Below, one piece after another: positions 55,292 through 64,000 of a stretch of 64,000 nucleotides of DNA (position 1 is the first letter of the stretch; the number at the start of each line of letters is the position of its first letter). The notes below the pieces were generated by a model. The model made no database searches and was not told the origin of the DNA. It was given only the letters and a program-made list of their open reading frames with translations. The stretch is from CBDFMG01 sp965221205 [NCBI: bacterium] (GTDB lineage: Bacteria > SM23-31). Location: positions 2,418,001 through 2,482,000 of the forward strand of contig OZ244870.1 of the NCBI GenBank assembly GCA_965221205.1. Reading direction: 5' to 3'. The translations under genes and the position numbers were made by a program.

Positions 55292-56386
55292 ATGGTACGT
55301 GCTGCAGTTTTAAACGCTCCTCATGAAAATATAGTTGTCAAGGAATTTCCTTATCCGGATATGGAAGAGGGAAGTGTTACTCTCCGTACCCTTTATAGTG
55401 AAGTTTGTGGAACAGATGTGCATCTTTTTCATGGTAAATTGTCGGAAGTTCCTTATCCAATCATACCCGGCCATGTAAATGTAGGTGTTATAGACAAAAT
55501 AAAAGGGAACATTACCGATATTGAGGGACACACATTTCGTGAAGGAGAAATTGTTTCATTTTATGATGTACATGAAACATGTAATCAATGCTGGTATTGT
55601 CAAATAGGCAAAGAATCCACCCGATGTCCCAACCGTAAAGTCTACGGGATAACCTACTCAAGTAATGATGGTCTGCTTGGTGGCTGGAGTGAATATACTT
55701 ATCTCAAGCCGGGAATCAAGCTGATACTGCTTGGTGATAAACTCGACCCACTCGTATTTATTGCAGGAGGGTGCGGCCTAGTTACTTCGTTCCATGCTGT
55801 TGAACGGAGTAATATGAAAATTGGTGATACGATTGTGATTCAGGGAACCGGACCAGTTGGATTAAGTGCAATTGCATGGGCACGTACTGCGGGAGCATAT
55901 AAAATCATCTCACTCGGAGCACCAAATATTCGCAATGAAATGGCATTGAGAATGGGTGCAGATACAGTTATTAACATCGATAATTACAATCCAGAAGAAC
56001 GGGTAAAAGAAATTTTTGAGCACACCCATGGCCGGGGAGCAGATATAACAATTGAGTGCTCCGGCAATCCATATGCAATACCGGAAGGCATTGGCATGAC
56101 ACGGGATGGTGGTACCTATGTTGTTGTCGGGCAATATACAGATTCTGGTGCTGTTGAGATAAATCCCCACTACGATATCAACAAAAAGCATATTGCCATA
56201 AAAGGGTGTTGGGGGGTTGATTTCAGCCATATGTTTAAAGTGGTATCAATGTTAAAAAAATACCATGAAGAGTTTCCTTGGAAAGAGTTCATAACCAAAG
56301 TATACAAACTAAATGAAGCGAACAAAGCAATAAAAGCTGTTGAAAATCTATCCGTTGTTAAAGCGATAATACAGCCAACAGCATAA
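55292..56386 (+). CDS. Zinc-binding medium-chain dehydrogenase
   Basis: 364 residues. Alcohol/polyol-type MDR enzyme. The structural zinc site has four Cys in CNQCWYCQIGKESTRC; the catalytic Cys is in VCGTDVH. The normal GHE motif is GHVNVG, so the Glu often found at the active site is replaced by Val. The NAD loop is IQGTGPVGLSAIAWARTAGA near residue 190. Closest in feel to threonine- or sorbitol-dehydrogenase-like proteins, but the substrate is open. It may be co-transcribed with the Nudix gene. Confidence 0.85.
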   Translation: MVRAAVLNAPHENIVVKEFPYPDMEEGSVTLRTLYSEVCGTDVHLFHGKLSEVPYPIIPGHVNVGVIDKIKGNITDIEGHTFREGEIVSFYDVHETCNQCWYCQIGKESTRCPNRKVYGITYSSNDGLLGGWSEYTYLKPGIKLILLGDKLDPLVFIAGGCGLVTSFHAVERSNMKIGDTIVIQGTGPVGLSAIAWARTAGAYKIISLGAPNIRNEMALRMGADTVINIDNYNPEERVKEIFEHTHGRGADITIECSGNPYAIPEGIGMTRDGGTYVVVGQYTDSGAVEINPHYDINKKHIAIKGCWGVDFSHMFKVVSMLKKYHEEFPWKEFITKVYKLNEANKAIKAVENLSVVKAIIQPTA

Positions 56387-57010
56387 AAAAATATTGATAT
56401 AAATAATAATATTTTTTTCTTAAATTAATTAAACAAAACATTGAGTTTATAATAAAATAAATAGTATCCTGTTTGTGTGAATATGTAAATTCTATATTAT
56501 CAACAAAATTTTCGAAAGTCCAAAAAAATATTATACCGAAAAAAATCCTGAGTTAATATGAATTGGTATTGAAATAATTAAATTCATTTATTGCAATGGG
56601 GATTATGGTGGTGCATATGGCTTATTTGAAGCAATACCGATTCGATTTCAAAGAAACGATCGCGAGGAAAGACGAAAAGATGTCAAGCGGTTCCGTTTGA
56701 GTGAAGATGTGACGATCGCGAATTTGTCAGGGGATTGAATTCCGGACATGATGGAGTTCAATATTTAGTCGATCTGAGCAAAACATTCAAAAAGAAGATG
56801 GAAGCATGTAGTAAAATAAGACTTTCAAATACGATAAAAAATTAATAGCAGCAGATATTTTAGATTATATAGCTTATTTTTTCAAACATATATTCGGTCT
56901 GTGTTAGCCGACGAAACTTATGTGAGAAAGAGCTTGACTAACTAACGATAAAAATGTAACTTTCTATTTGTATTCATATAAAATTTATACAAAATTACAT
57001 ACTCTAAAGA
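56387..57010. other. AT-rich intergenic stretch without a recognisable gene
   Basis: About 620 bases. It starts with an AT-only hairpin just after the dehydrogenase stop (AAAAAATATT paired with AATATTTTTT, 56387-56418), which could end transcription. A slightly GC-richer piece at 56590-56780 contains ACGATCGCGA twice (near 56658 and 56711), and its frames have early stops; it may be the remnant of a gene. No RNA gene seen. Confidence 0.45.
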
Positions 57011-58234
57011 ATGAACTATATGAGTGAGCAGTCGAAACTGATTACAGTTATTGTATGGGGCGGAGCGAATGAAGAGAAAACTACTTCTCCGACACGCTGG
57101 ATGCATGATTATATTCTTTTTGCATCACGGGAAGAAAAACTTTCTATCCTGGATGATCCCGAGATTTTGTTGCCTTACATATTTGATGCTGACCTGAATG
57201 ATATTAGCTCGCAGGAATTGTATGATGGCGTATTCGAATATAAAACAAGTGATTTAATAGTTGAACTTGTTACAGGTTTACACTATACAGAATACAAGTT
57301 ATATAGTGATAAAGTCGATTTTGATACAGTTACGCAGCGATTAAAGAAGGCGGGTGTAAAGTTCCAGAAACCTGAAATTATCATTGATGTTCCCGGAAGA
57401 CCTCCTATAGTTGATGTAGAGAAGCTTAAAAAACAGAGGTATGACTATCACGAAAACATACATGATCGCGATGTTGCAGTGGCAAAAAGTACAACGATAA
57501 AAGCTGCAATTAAAACAGTTGTTGGGTTCGCTGTATTTATTGTGATGACAACCTTTTTCGGTATAGAAATACTTGTACCTAAATACCAGAATGTCACTCC
57601 GGTGGCTGAAGATATGTTTATAACTATGAGAGGTAATTATCTTGTATACAATATCAATAACAGAATGACTGTATATAAATTTGCTGAATTGGTAGAAGAA
57701 ACTGGATATGACAGTACATATAAAATGTATGTTCCTGATCTTGCAGAAATAACCGACCAGATTACGGTGACCCGTATGACAGATGCTAATGATAATGTAG
57801 TATATGAACTTGGCAATAGAGCTGTTAGTTATGAAAGCAATCCCTCTGACTATAACTTTGTCAATGGTAAAACTTTTGAATTTAATACTTATGGATCCAA
57901 GGATGAAAACGATTGGTCTCAATACGGTTCTTTAGATGAGGGGAACGCTGATAAAATAGCGTTGCAGGGAAGAATTGTTGAACGGGAAGGCCGGTATATG
58001 ATGCTTCTGGGTACAGTCTGGGCAGTTTTAGGCGATATTTCAGAAGGAGAACCTCAATTTTATGATTTATTGAGAGACGATTTAAGTTATGCAACTGTTC
58101 AGTACTCTTTAAAAGCTCGGAAAGTTGTCAATTTGTTTGGACAGATAGATAAAACCTATACAAGCCGTGAAGGCAGAAACAGTGTTGACAAACTTGTCTT
58201 TTTATTCAAGTCTGATTACGCCCGTAAACGGTAG
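57011..58234 (+). CDS. Unknown single-pass membrane protein
   Basis: 407 residues, no recognised family. A cytoplasmic-looking N-terminal part of about 160 residues (SEQSKLITVIVWGGANEEK at the start, with a basic stretch KLKKQRYDYH) is followed by one membrane helix near 168-190 (TVVGFAVFIVMTTFFGIEIL) and a larger C-terminal part of about 215 residues, rich in beta-type sequence, that would be outside. Start ATG 57011 or 57020. A strong terminator follows at 58302. The layout resembles a transmembrane sensor or anchor. Confidence 0.6.
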   Translation: MNYMSEQSKLITVIVWGGANEEKTTSPTRWMHDYILFASREEKLSILDDPEILLPYIFDADLNDISSQELYDGVFEYKTSDLIVELVTGLHYTEYKLYSDKVDFDTVTQRLKKAGVKFQKPEIIIDVPGRPPIVDVEKLKKQRYDYHENIHDRDVAVAKSTTIKAAIKTVVGFAVFIVMTTFFGIEILVPKYQNVTPVAEDMFITMRGNYLVYNINNRMTVYKFAELVEETGYDSTYKMYVPDLAEITDQITVTRMTDANDNVVYELGNRAVSYESNPSDYNFVNGKTFEFNTYGSKDENDWSQYGSLDEGNADKIALQGRIVEREGRYMMLLGTVWAVLGDISEGEPQFYDLLRDDLSYATVQYSLKARKVVNLFGQIDKTYTSREGRNSVDKLVFLFKSDYARKR

Positions 58235-58301
58235 ATATAAGTTACATGACTATGTATCAACACGTGCGTATCAATTGCTGTTGAATGAACGCTTGATTAT
58301 T

Positions 58302-58332
58302 AAGAAACCCTTTCAAGGGTTTCTTTTTTTTT
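58302..58332 (+). terminator. Intrinsic terminator after the unknown membrane protein
   Basis: Nine-base-pair stem AAGAAACCC/GGGTTTCTT (58302-58310 and 58317-58325) with a six-base loop, followed by a run of T. It ends the 57011 gene and separates it from the GvpL/F-like gene. Confidence 0.9.
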
Positions 58333-58359
58333 GAACAAGTTATTAATCGGAATATATAG

Positions 58360-59100
58360 ATGAAACTCTGCATATATTGTGTGATGCAAAACTTCAGCGG
58401 TAAAGAAATTAAGTTGAAAAGCATTGATAATCAAAAAATAATCCTCATTCGCAACAATGACCTCTATGCAGCAGTCAGCTATACACGCTTTAAACAGTTT
58501 GACGATACACCTGTTGACGATACACCTGTGAATCGCAAAAGGTATGAACAAATTATTAATGCAGTACGGAAGCAGGTGCCGGTTGTGCCTTTTCCTATCA
58601 GTGCTATAGTAGGAGAGACTATTGGAAAGGGGATTCTACACAAAAACTATGATCGACTCAAGGAGATGTTGAAGATAATTGGAGGAAAAGAGGAATTCGC
58701 TGTTTATGTTGACCGGGATACAGATAATAAGACTAAAACATTTTTAACGCTCTCACGTGCTCAAAGTGCTGGATCCGCACAAAGCACTGCAAAAAAGCCA
58801 TATAATAAAGTGCTCAACATTGTTGCTCATAAAATTGCCTCGCGAATTCATAATCAATTTGAACAATTAGCAGATGCCTCGATGTATGAAAGGAAGACAT
58901 CCGACACACGGTTTATGGAAGGATTTTATCTTGTGTTTCAAGAAAAAACAGACTCCTTTCAGCAAACATTTAAATGGGTCCAATCGTTATCAGATTTAGT
59001 ATTTATATTAAACGGACCACAAATTCCCTATCACTTTAATACAATAAACTTAGTGCAGCAGAACACAAACTTATTTGGAAACAGACATAACGGACAGTAA
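58360..59100 (+). CDS. GvpL/GvpF-family gas vesicle-like protein
   Basis: 246 residues. The pattern fits GvpL/GvpF: LYAAVSYTRFKQFDD at the N-terminus, KRYEQIINAVRKQVPVVPFPISAIVG in the middle, a helix with LKEMLKIIGGKEEFAVYVD, and a GPQIPYHFNTINL near the end like the G-x-x-P-Y-x-F close of the family. In gas-vesicle clusters these proteins are assembly factors. Here it stands alone, with no gvpA or other gvp gene in the window, so a role in another shell or membrane process is possible. A short DNA repeat encodes DDTPVDDTPV near residue 50. Confidence 0.65.
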   Translation: MKLCIYCVMQNFSGKEIKLKSIDNQKIILIRNNDLYAAVSYTRFKQFDDTPVDDTPVNRKRYEQIINAVRKQVPVVPFPISAIVGETIGKGILHKNYDRLKEMLKIIGGKEEFAVYVDRDTDNKTKTFLTLSRAQSAGSAQSTAKKPYNKVLNIVAHKIASRIHNQFEQLADASMYERKTSDTRFMEGFYLVFQEKTDSFQQTFKWVQSLSDLVFILNGPQIPYHFNTINLVQQNTNLFGNRHNGQ

Positions 59101-59202
59101 TTTTCTTTGAATTACAATCAACTTTTTACTTGCGTATACTTGAGACTCTCAGTACATTTTATCTAATTTTGACGAGAATTGTATATTCCTCAGGAGTAAT
59201 GT

Positions 59203-60285
59203 GTGTTACGATCTAACAAATACGATCTTGACAGTATATTCAGGTTGCTTGTCTCACTTGTAACGTTAGTCCTTTTTTTTGTTCTGGTATATCATCTGAG
59301 GACAATCTTAATTCCTTTTACTATTGCTTTTCTTATCGCCAATATTCTCGATCCTGCTGTAGATTTTTTTGAAGAGAAAAAAATACCTCGCATGGTGTCC
59401 ATACTTATCGTCTTTATCATTATATCGGGAGCGTTATTTCTGCTGTTTTTTGTGGGAATTCCTTATGTCATAAAGGAATTAAGCCAGTTCAGTACAATTT
59501 TCCCTCAATATATTTCAAATATCTATCAATATATCAGCAAATATATAAATGAAAGCTCCGTACAAAATTACCGAGAATATTTAGATACGTTAATAACAAA
59601 CCTGCAAACATCGCAAATTGTAGATACTCTTTTAGGCTATGTAACTAACATATTCTCCCAGTTATTAAATTTGATATACGTTCTGATCGGATTTGTGATA
59701 GTTGTGATGTATGTATTTTTTCTGCTTCGAGACATTGACCGAATGAGATCCCGTTGGTATTATTACATACCGGAACAATACCGTGAGCCTGTCAGAGTAT
59801 TTGTAAAAGATGCTTACGGATATACGGCTAGCTTTTTTCGCGGACAATTAACCGTTGTATCAATACTTGGTGTTCTTTTTTCCATAGGATTTTCCATTGT
59901 CGATATAAGATTATCGATTCTTATAGGAGTTGCAGCAGGTTTCTTGAATCTAATTCCAAATTTCGGAACGCTGGTAGCAATTATACCTGCAGTACTGCTG
60001 GCAATTGGCCGAGCGCTTGAAGAAGGCGGTGATCCTCTCTTGCGTATTGGTGGAATTCTCATAGTATTTGTTGTTGTGCAAATAATTCAGGAGATGATTC
60101 TGGTCCCGAACATTATGGGTAAAAGGACAGGACTTAGGCCTGCCACTATTCTCATTTCAGTTTTTGTATGGGGCAAACTACTGGGTTTTCTTGGTGTGAT
60201 CCTTGCAATTCCCTTGACATGTTTAGTGAAAGTATATTTCATTCGAATTGTTCTGAACGATGATCCGAAGCTGATCGATCCATGA
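59203..60285 (+). CDS. AI-2E transporter family permease (PerM-like)
   Basis: 360 residues with about seven or eight membrane helices (for instance LLVSLVTLVLFFVLVYHL near the start and VSILIVFIIISGALFLLFFVG). The family's C-terminal block (GFLNLIPNFGTLVAIIPAVL and EMILVPNIMGKRTGLRPATI) is clear. Members export small molecules or ions (AI-2, Na+/H+). GTG 59203 is preceded by AGGAG six bases upstream, which fixes the start. Next gene follows by 16 bases. Confidence 0.92.
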   Translation: MLRSNKYDLDSIFRLLVSLVTLVLFFVLVYHLRTILIPFTIAFLIANILDPAVDFFEEKKIPRMVSILIVFIIISGALFLLFFVGIPYVIKELSQFSTIFPQYISNIYQYISKYINESSVQNYREYLDTLITNLQTSQIVDTLLGYVTNIFSQLLNLIYVLIGFVIVVMYVFFLLRDIDRMRSRWYYYIPEQYREPVRVFVKDAYGYTASFFRGQLTVVSILGVLFSIGFSIVDIRLSILIGVAAGFLNLIPNFGTLVAIIPAVLLAIGRALEEGGDPLLRIGGILIVFVVVQIIQEMILVPNIMGKRTGLRPATILISVFVWGKLLGFLGVILAIPLTCLVKVYFIRIVLNDDPKLIDP

Positions 60286-60301
60286 AAGTGAGAATTTTGA
60301 T

Positions 60302-61045
60302 ATGAATCTTGAATTCTGTAAAGTGGTTGGAATACTCGGAGGTATGGGGCCGGAAGCAACATTGGATTTGTGTGATCAAATCATAAAATTGACACCTGCA
60401 GAAAAAGACCAGGACCATATTCCAATCCTTATCTACAATAATCCCCGCATTCCTGATAGGACTTCCAATATGCTCGCAAACAATATAAGCGAGTTGAAAA
60501 TAATAATCGAGGAACTCCAAAAAGGTGCTCGTATCTTGGAACAAGGTGGAGCAGATTTTGTATTGATGCCCTGTAATACGGCACACAAATTTGCAGAGGA
60601 AATTCAAGCTGCGATATCTATTCCGTTCATCAACATGATTGAAGTAACCGTACAGTATATTGCCGATGTATTTCCGGATACTGCAAAAGCTGGGATTCTC
60701 GGTACCGACGGAACACTTCAATCATATTTGTATCAGAAATTTCTTGAAGAAAAGAATATAAAGCCTGTTATTCCAGATAATGATATACAAAAAGAGTACG
60801 TTATGAAAGCAATCTATAATATTAAAAGAGGAAAAAAGGATGAGAAAACGAAATGGCTGTTCTTAAAAGCAAAACGTCACTTGGAAGACAAAGCAGCTTC
60901 GGTAATTATATTTGGCTGCACAGAGCTTCCGCTGATATTTGATGTGAATACGCCAAATAGCTCAATAATTAATCCGACGAAAATTCTTGCCGATCTCGCA
61001 ATTGAAAAATGTATGAACACACCTGTGCTTGCCGTTAAAGGATGA
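60302..61045 (+). CDS. Aspartate/glutamate racemase family protein
   Basis: 247 residues. Cofactor-independent amino acid racemase with the two catalytic Cys in MPCNTAHKF and IFGCTELPL; VGILGGMGPEATLDL is the usual beginning. Likely interconverts L- and D-Asp or Glu. It may supply D-amino acids for cell wall, but the precise substrate is not shown. The end overlaps the general region of the next start. Confidence 0.9.
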   Translation: MNLEFCKVVGILGGMGPEATLDLCDQIIKLTPAEKDQDHIPILIYNNPRIPDRTSNMLANNISELKIIIEELQKGARILEQGGADFVLMPCNTAHKFAEEIQAAISIPFINMIEVTVQYIADVFPDTAKAGILGTDGTLQSYLYQKFLEEKNIKPVIPDNDIQKEYVMKAIYNIKRGKKDEKTKWLFLKAKRHLEDKAASVIIFGCTELPLIFDVNTPNSSIINPTKILADLAIEKCMNTPVLAVKG

Positions 61046-61052
61046 ATTAACG

Positions 61053-61865
61053 ATGGATGAAAATATGTCACACTCACAGTCAGAGTTTCCGACTCAATTT
61101 GACTCATTTTTCTTCAAAAGAGTCTGGTATATTTTTCAGGATTACCGGAAATTTCTAGTTCTGCTCATTTTTGCCACATCGATAACAGCAATAGTGTTCG
61201 GTTATTTTGCAGAATCGATCATGGGTAGTTTTGTTGATGGTCCATTTGAACCAGATGCTGCTGAACCGTCTCAAGTAATAGCATTTACACTGTCCCAATT
61301 TGCAGAGATGTTGCTCATCCTTATTCCCAAAGTGTTTTTCTTAGTTGTGTTTATTTCGGTATTGCCGAAAATGTACGAAAATGAACAAATAGTATTTTCT
61401 GAATCGATAGGGTTGGGATTTACAAAATTGCTCTCACTTTATATGTATTCTTCTTTTGTGCTGGGATTCATGTTTCTCGGAATTATGATGTTGATTATTC
61501 CCGGCCTGATTGTGTTAGTCCAGTGCACATTTCTACAATTTGTCATCGTACTGGAAGGAAATACCAAAGCAATTCCCCGCGCATTTCATTTAATATCCGG
61601 CAAACAGTGGCAAGTATTTTCAATTTATATAATAAAATTTGGGGTTATGATGCTTATTATGATACCAGCATTCATGCAAATAATTGCCGGTGCAAATGGG
61701 ATTGACCCAGTAACACCCTCTGAAGGTGGTATGAGCTACATTGTAGGTTTTATCCAGGAATTCATCTTAGAGGGAACGACCTATTTTATAACCGCACTTT
61801 TTTTTCAGCTTTATATGGTAGCTAGAATTGAGAATAAAGAAATTGAGATTGTACAGGATAAGTGA
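61053..61865 (+). CDS. Multi-pass membrane protein of unknown function
   Basis: About 270 residues with five to six membrane helices (KFLVLLIFATSITAIVFGYF, LLILIPKVFFLVVFISVL, FMFLGIMMLIIPGLIVLVQ, FGVMMLIMIPAFMQII). The segment LEGNTKAIPRAFHLISGKQW resembles membrane domains of the glycerophosphodiester-phosphodiesterase-like / YciC-type proteins. ATG 61053 is preferred because AGGA lies ten bases before it; 61029 would overlap the racemase. Follows the racemase in the same direction. Confidence 0.65.
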   Translation: MDENMSHSQSEFPTQFDSFFFKRVWYIFQDYRKFLVLLIFATSITAIVFGYFAESIMGSFVDGPFEPDAAEPSQVIAFTLSQFAEMLLILIPKVFFLVVFISVLPKMYENEQIVFSESIGLGFTKLLSLYMYSSFVLGFMFLGIMMLIIPGLIVLVQCTFLQFVIVLEGNTKAIPRAFHLISGKQWQVFSIYIIKFGVMMLIMIPAFMQIIAGANGIDPVTPSEGGMSYIVGFIQEFILEGTTYFITALFFQLYMVARIENKEIEIVQDK

Positions 61866-62046
61866 TCACTATTACAGGTAAATTATGTATAAAAGACAAA
61901 ATTTAAATTATTTTCTGGGCTGTAATAGCTGGGAATAGATATATAAAATTTGGAAATAATAGAATTTCAATATATATTTCTCTATTTGCATCAACTTATT
62001 GAATAATTAAAAAGATATCTAAGACATTCTAATAAGAGACATCTCA

Positions 62047-62339
62047 ATGCGCCTTATAGCAAGAGGAGATGCCGATGGGTTGGCTTGTGCTGTATTCATT
62101 ACTATAATTGAAAAAATTGAGTCTATCAAATTTGTCCATTAATTATTCAATCCGAAAGATATGCAGGATGGTAAAGTTGATGTTACACAAAATGACATTA
62201 TTTGTAATTTACCATATCATCCAGATTGTTATACGAGGTTTGACCACCACGTCTCTGAAGAAGACCGCGAAGACAAGGTCAAAACGGGTGACTATAAAGG
62301 CAAATTTTGAATGGCTCGGAGTGCAGCACGGTTAGTATA
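62047..62339 (+). pseudogene. N-terminal remnant of a DHH-type phosphoesterase gene
   Basis: Starts MRLIARGDADGLACAVF, the DHH-family beginning (RGDxDGL metal motif), continues past an in-frame TAA after FVH with NPKDMQDGKVDVTQNDIICN and CYTRFDHHVSE (the DHH motif), to an in-frame TGA before MARSAARLVYE. The remainder of the protein is missing and the next DNA is a different, GC-rich piece. It resembles exopolyphosphatase-related proteins. Confidence 0.65.
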
Positions 62340-62372
62340 CGAATAATATAAGGTGATTAACAAAATAAAGGC

Positions 62373-62401
62373 TTGACAAACTGCCTTTGTGTTTATATTA
62401 T
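62373..62401 (+). promoter_or_regulatory. Strong promoter before the second IS1595-type remnant
   Basis: TTGACA (62373-62378), 17 bases, TATTAT (62396-62401). It would start transcripts some 30 bases before the transposase remnant and towards the methyltransferase remnant. Confidence 0.6.
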
Positions 62402-62438
62402 ACGTGTAATTTTGGTAAAAAACAAGCTTTAGGGCTCC

Positions 62439-62888
62439 ATGAACCTGCTGAATATCGTGGATCGATTCCCAGACCAACAATCCTGCATCAAACACCTCGA
62501 AAATCTACGCTTTTGCGATGACCCTTTTTGTCCGCTTTGTAGCAGCTGTCGGCGGCAAGCCCCGCAGGCGTAAAAAACGGGGTGATGACATACCTTTCCA
62601 GCCCGGCAAGCGCGGGTGCGGTACGAAGAAAACACCGGTTATCGGTACCGTTGAACGTGGCGGCACTGTAATGACTCGGATCGCCACCGATATGACCGGA
62701 AGGGGTATCATTGACTTCATTAACAAGGTTATCGATCCGCAAGGTTCGATCCTGATATCACTGGTATGGTGTTCCCATCACCACTATCGGAAACACTACA
62801 TGCTCCTCTATATTGTTGAATCGTGCTGGAAATACAACGAGCGTAAGAACGATAATGCTTTTGGCACCTTCCTTAAATGTTGCTTCGT
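62439..62888 (+). mobile_element. Remnant IS1595-type transposase, internally deleted
   Basis: Begins like an IS1595 transposase (MNLLNIVDRFPDQQSCIKHL, then a zinc knuckle in FCDDPFCPLC), continues in another frame with GKRGCGTKKTPVIGTVERGG and RGIIDFINKVIDPQGSIL, and ends with ESCWKYNERKNDNAFGTFL; the middle part with further catalytic residues is deleted. No terminal inverted repeats could be matched by eye. It belongs to a different branch than the element at 4111-4873, and the DNA is GC-richer than the rest of the window. Confidence 0.7.
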
Positions 62889-64000
62889 ATGAACAAACCT
62901 AACTGGAAAAACCGGACCATGTGGACCGGGGATAATCTTGATATCATGCGGGGTATGAATTCCGACACGGTTAACTTGATCTATCTTGATCCGCCGTTTA
63001 ACGCCAACAAGACGTATTCCGCCCCCTATCGGGAGCGAAGCCGCTGGAGTTGCCTTTAAAGATACGTGGACGCTGGATGACCTTGATGTCGCATGGCATG
63101 GCGAGATTGCTGACAAGCACCCGCGGTTTTGTACTCGATCATCGATTCGGCGGGCATGGCGCATGGTAAGGGCATGAAATCGTATCTGATCATGATGGCT
63201 GTGCGGCTGCTTGAACTGCGGCGGCTTCTCAAGCCTGCCGCTTCGATTTATCTCCACTGCGACCCCACGGCCAGCCACTATCTCAAGACGTTGATGGACG
63301 CGATATTCGGGCCAAGGCAGTTCCGAAACGAAGTGGTTTGGAAGCGGACCTCAAGCCATAACCGCGCCAAACGATGGGGCCCGATCCACGACACCATTTT
63401 GTTCTATTCGGCGGGGCCTAAATTCACATGGAACCGCGTTTTGCAACCCCTCGATGCCGTCTATGTTGAAAGATTCTATCGCCACAAAGACGACAAGGGG
63501 CGCTACCGGGTGAGCGATCTTACCGGGCCGGGATTGCGCGACGGCGACACCGGCCAACCCTGGCAAGGTATCGATCCAGCATCTCGAAGTCGCCATTGGG
63601 AACTGCCTCCCGATCACGCCTTGCCTAAATGGTTCACCTTCCCGAACGGATACGCCGACATGCTCGCCCGTGGTCGCTTGGACGTTCTAGATAAGCAAGG
63701 GCTGATCTACTGGCCAGCGAAGCAAAGCGGGATGCCGGGGTTCAAGCGCTATCTTGGGGCTCGTAGCGGATCACCTGTGCAAGACCTGATCCTAGACATA
63801 AACCCGCTTTCTGCCGCCTCCATGGTAGAATGTTAACTATCCGACCCAAAAGCCCCTCAAGCTCCTGGACCGCATCATCAAAGCCAGTATCAAAGAAGGC
63901 GACATGATGCTTGATCCGTTCGCCGGTTGCGCGACGGCCTGCGTTGCTGCCGAACGGCTGGACCGTCAATGGGTCGGTATTGACATCGCTGAAAAGGCGG
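62889..64000 (+). pseudogene. Frameshifted DNA methyltransferase, class beta (runs off window)
   Basis: Adenine- or cytosine-N4 DNA methylase. The catalytic DPPF appears in LIYLDPPFNANKTY near the start; the SAM site DPFAGCATACVAAERL with VGIDI comes at the end, so the motif order is class beta. Between them are the recognition region (FKDTWTLDDLDVAWHGEI, KGMKSYLIMMAVRLLELRRL, YPTQKPLKLLDRIIKASI). Frame changes near 63020, 63120 and 63835 break it. Direct start after the transposase remnant and high GC suggest transfer. The C-terminal end is beyond 64000. Confidence 0.75.

Noticed and set aside
56387-56418. AT-only hairpin after the dehydrogenase as a firm terminator
   Set aside because: The stem is made of A-T pairs only and would be weak, so I mention it in the intergenic entry but do not call it.
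1-64000. CRISPR array
   Set aside because: No set of regularly spaced direct repeats was found; the only repeats are the hsdS pair and one 20-base tandem duplication.
1-64000. All frameshifts being sequencing errors
   Set aside because: More than forty core genes are intact over long stretches, while breaks cluster in accessory genes and include truncations and fusions; errors may still explain single cases.

Overview
The window looks like a chromosomal segment of a free-living Gram-negative bacterium. It carries secreted beta-propeller proteins with signal peptides, a membrane-anchored PpiD/SurA-type foldase, a lipoprotein, an MutL of the endonuclease type, an EF-G2-like factor and a complete chromosomal tryptophan operon. 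The DNA is AT-rich, and several promoters fit the TTGACA-N17-TAnnnT pattern. Family impressions point towards the FCB group (Marinimicrobia- or Calditrichota-like), but this is a guess without a database. Core genes are intact, while accessory genes are often broken by frameshifts, stops or truncations, so the accessory parts look like a genome in decay.

Layout. 1-4 kb: end of a glycosyltransferase, a FemAB/GNAT-like transferase, and a convergent PpiD-like foldase. 4.1-4.9 kb: a dead IS1595-family element with terminal inverted repeats. 4.9-8.1 kb: a two-gene operon of secreted beta-propeller proteins. 8.1-13.4 kb: a secreted M24 peptidase, an amidinotransferase, and two decayed M24-like loci. 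13.4-19.8 kb: a type I restriction-modification operon whose hsdM is cut down to its C-terminus; between hsdS and hsdR it carries a FokI-like nuclease gene and a broken GIY-YIG gene. 20.2-22.2 kb: tRNA-Leu(CAG) with promoter and terminator, smpB and tyrS. 22.6-27.6 kb: a broken HD-GYP-like gene, an SDR, a K+ channel, a MEMO1-like gene and a lipoprotein.

27.6-42.8 kb is the most striking part. Sixteen minus-strand genes lie in one direction: trpEGDCFBA, chorismate mutase, DAHP synthase, tyrA, a second DAHP synthase, then aroA, aroC, aroB, aroQ and aroE. In front of them is a consensus-like promoter, a 25-codon leader peptide with eight consecutive aromatic codons (Tyr-Tyr-Trp-Trp-Tyr-Trp-Phe-Tyr), and an intrinsic terminator before trpE. 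This suggests one attenuator reading all three aromatic amino acids and controlling the common and branch pathways together. Shikimate kinase and prephenate dehydratase are not in the cluster.

42.8-62 kb: a possible small RNA, mutL, an EF-G2-like GTPase with unusual G motifs, a HIT protein, a glycosyltransferase, a TPR protein, a decayed TPR/SLH gene, an EF-P with Arg at the loop tip, decayed SDR and GAF/HD-GYP genes, Nudix, a zinc dehydrogenase, an unknown membrane protein, a solitary GvpL/F-like gene, an AI-2E-family permease, an Asp/Glu racemase and a membrane protein. 62-64 kb is visibly GC-richer foreign DNA: a DHH-like remnant, a second IS1595-type transposase remnant and a frameshifted DNA methyltransferase running off the end.
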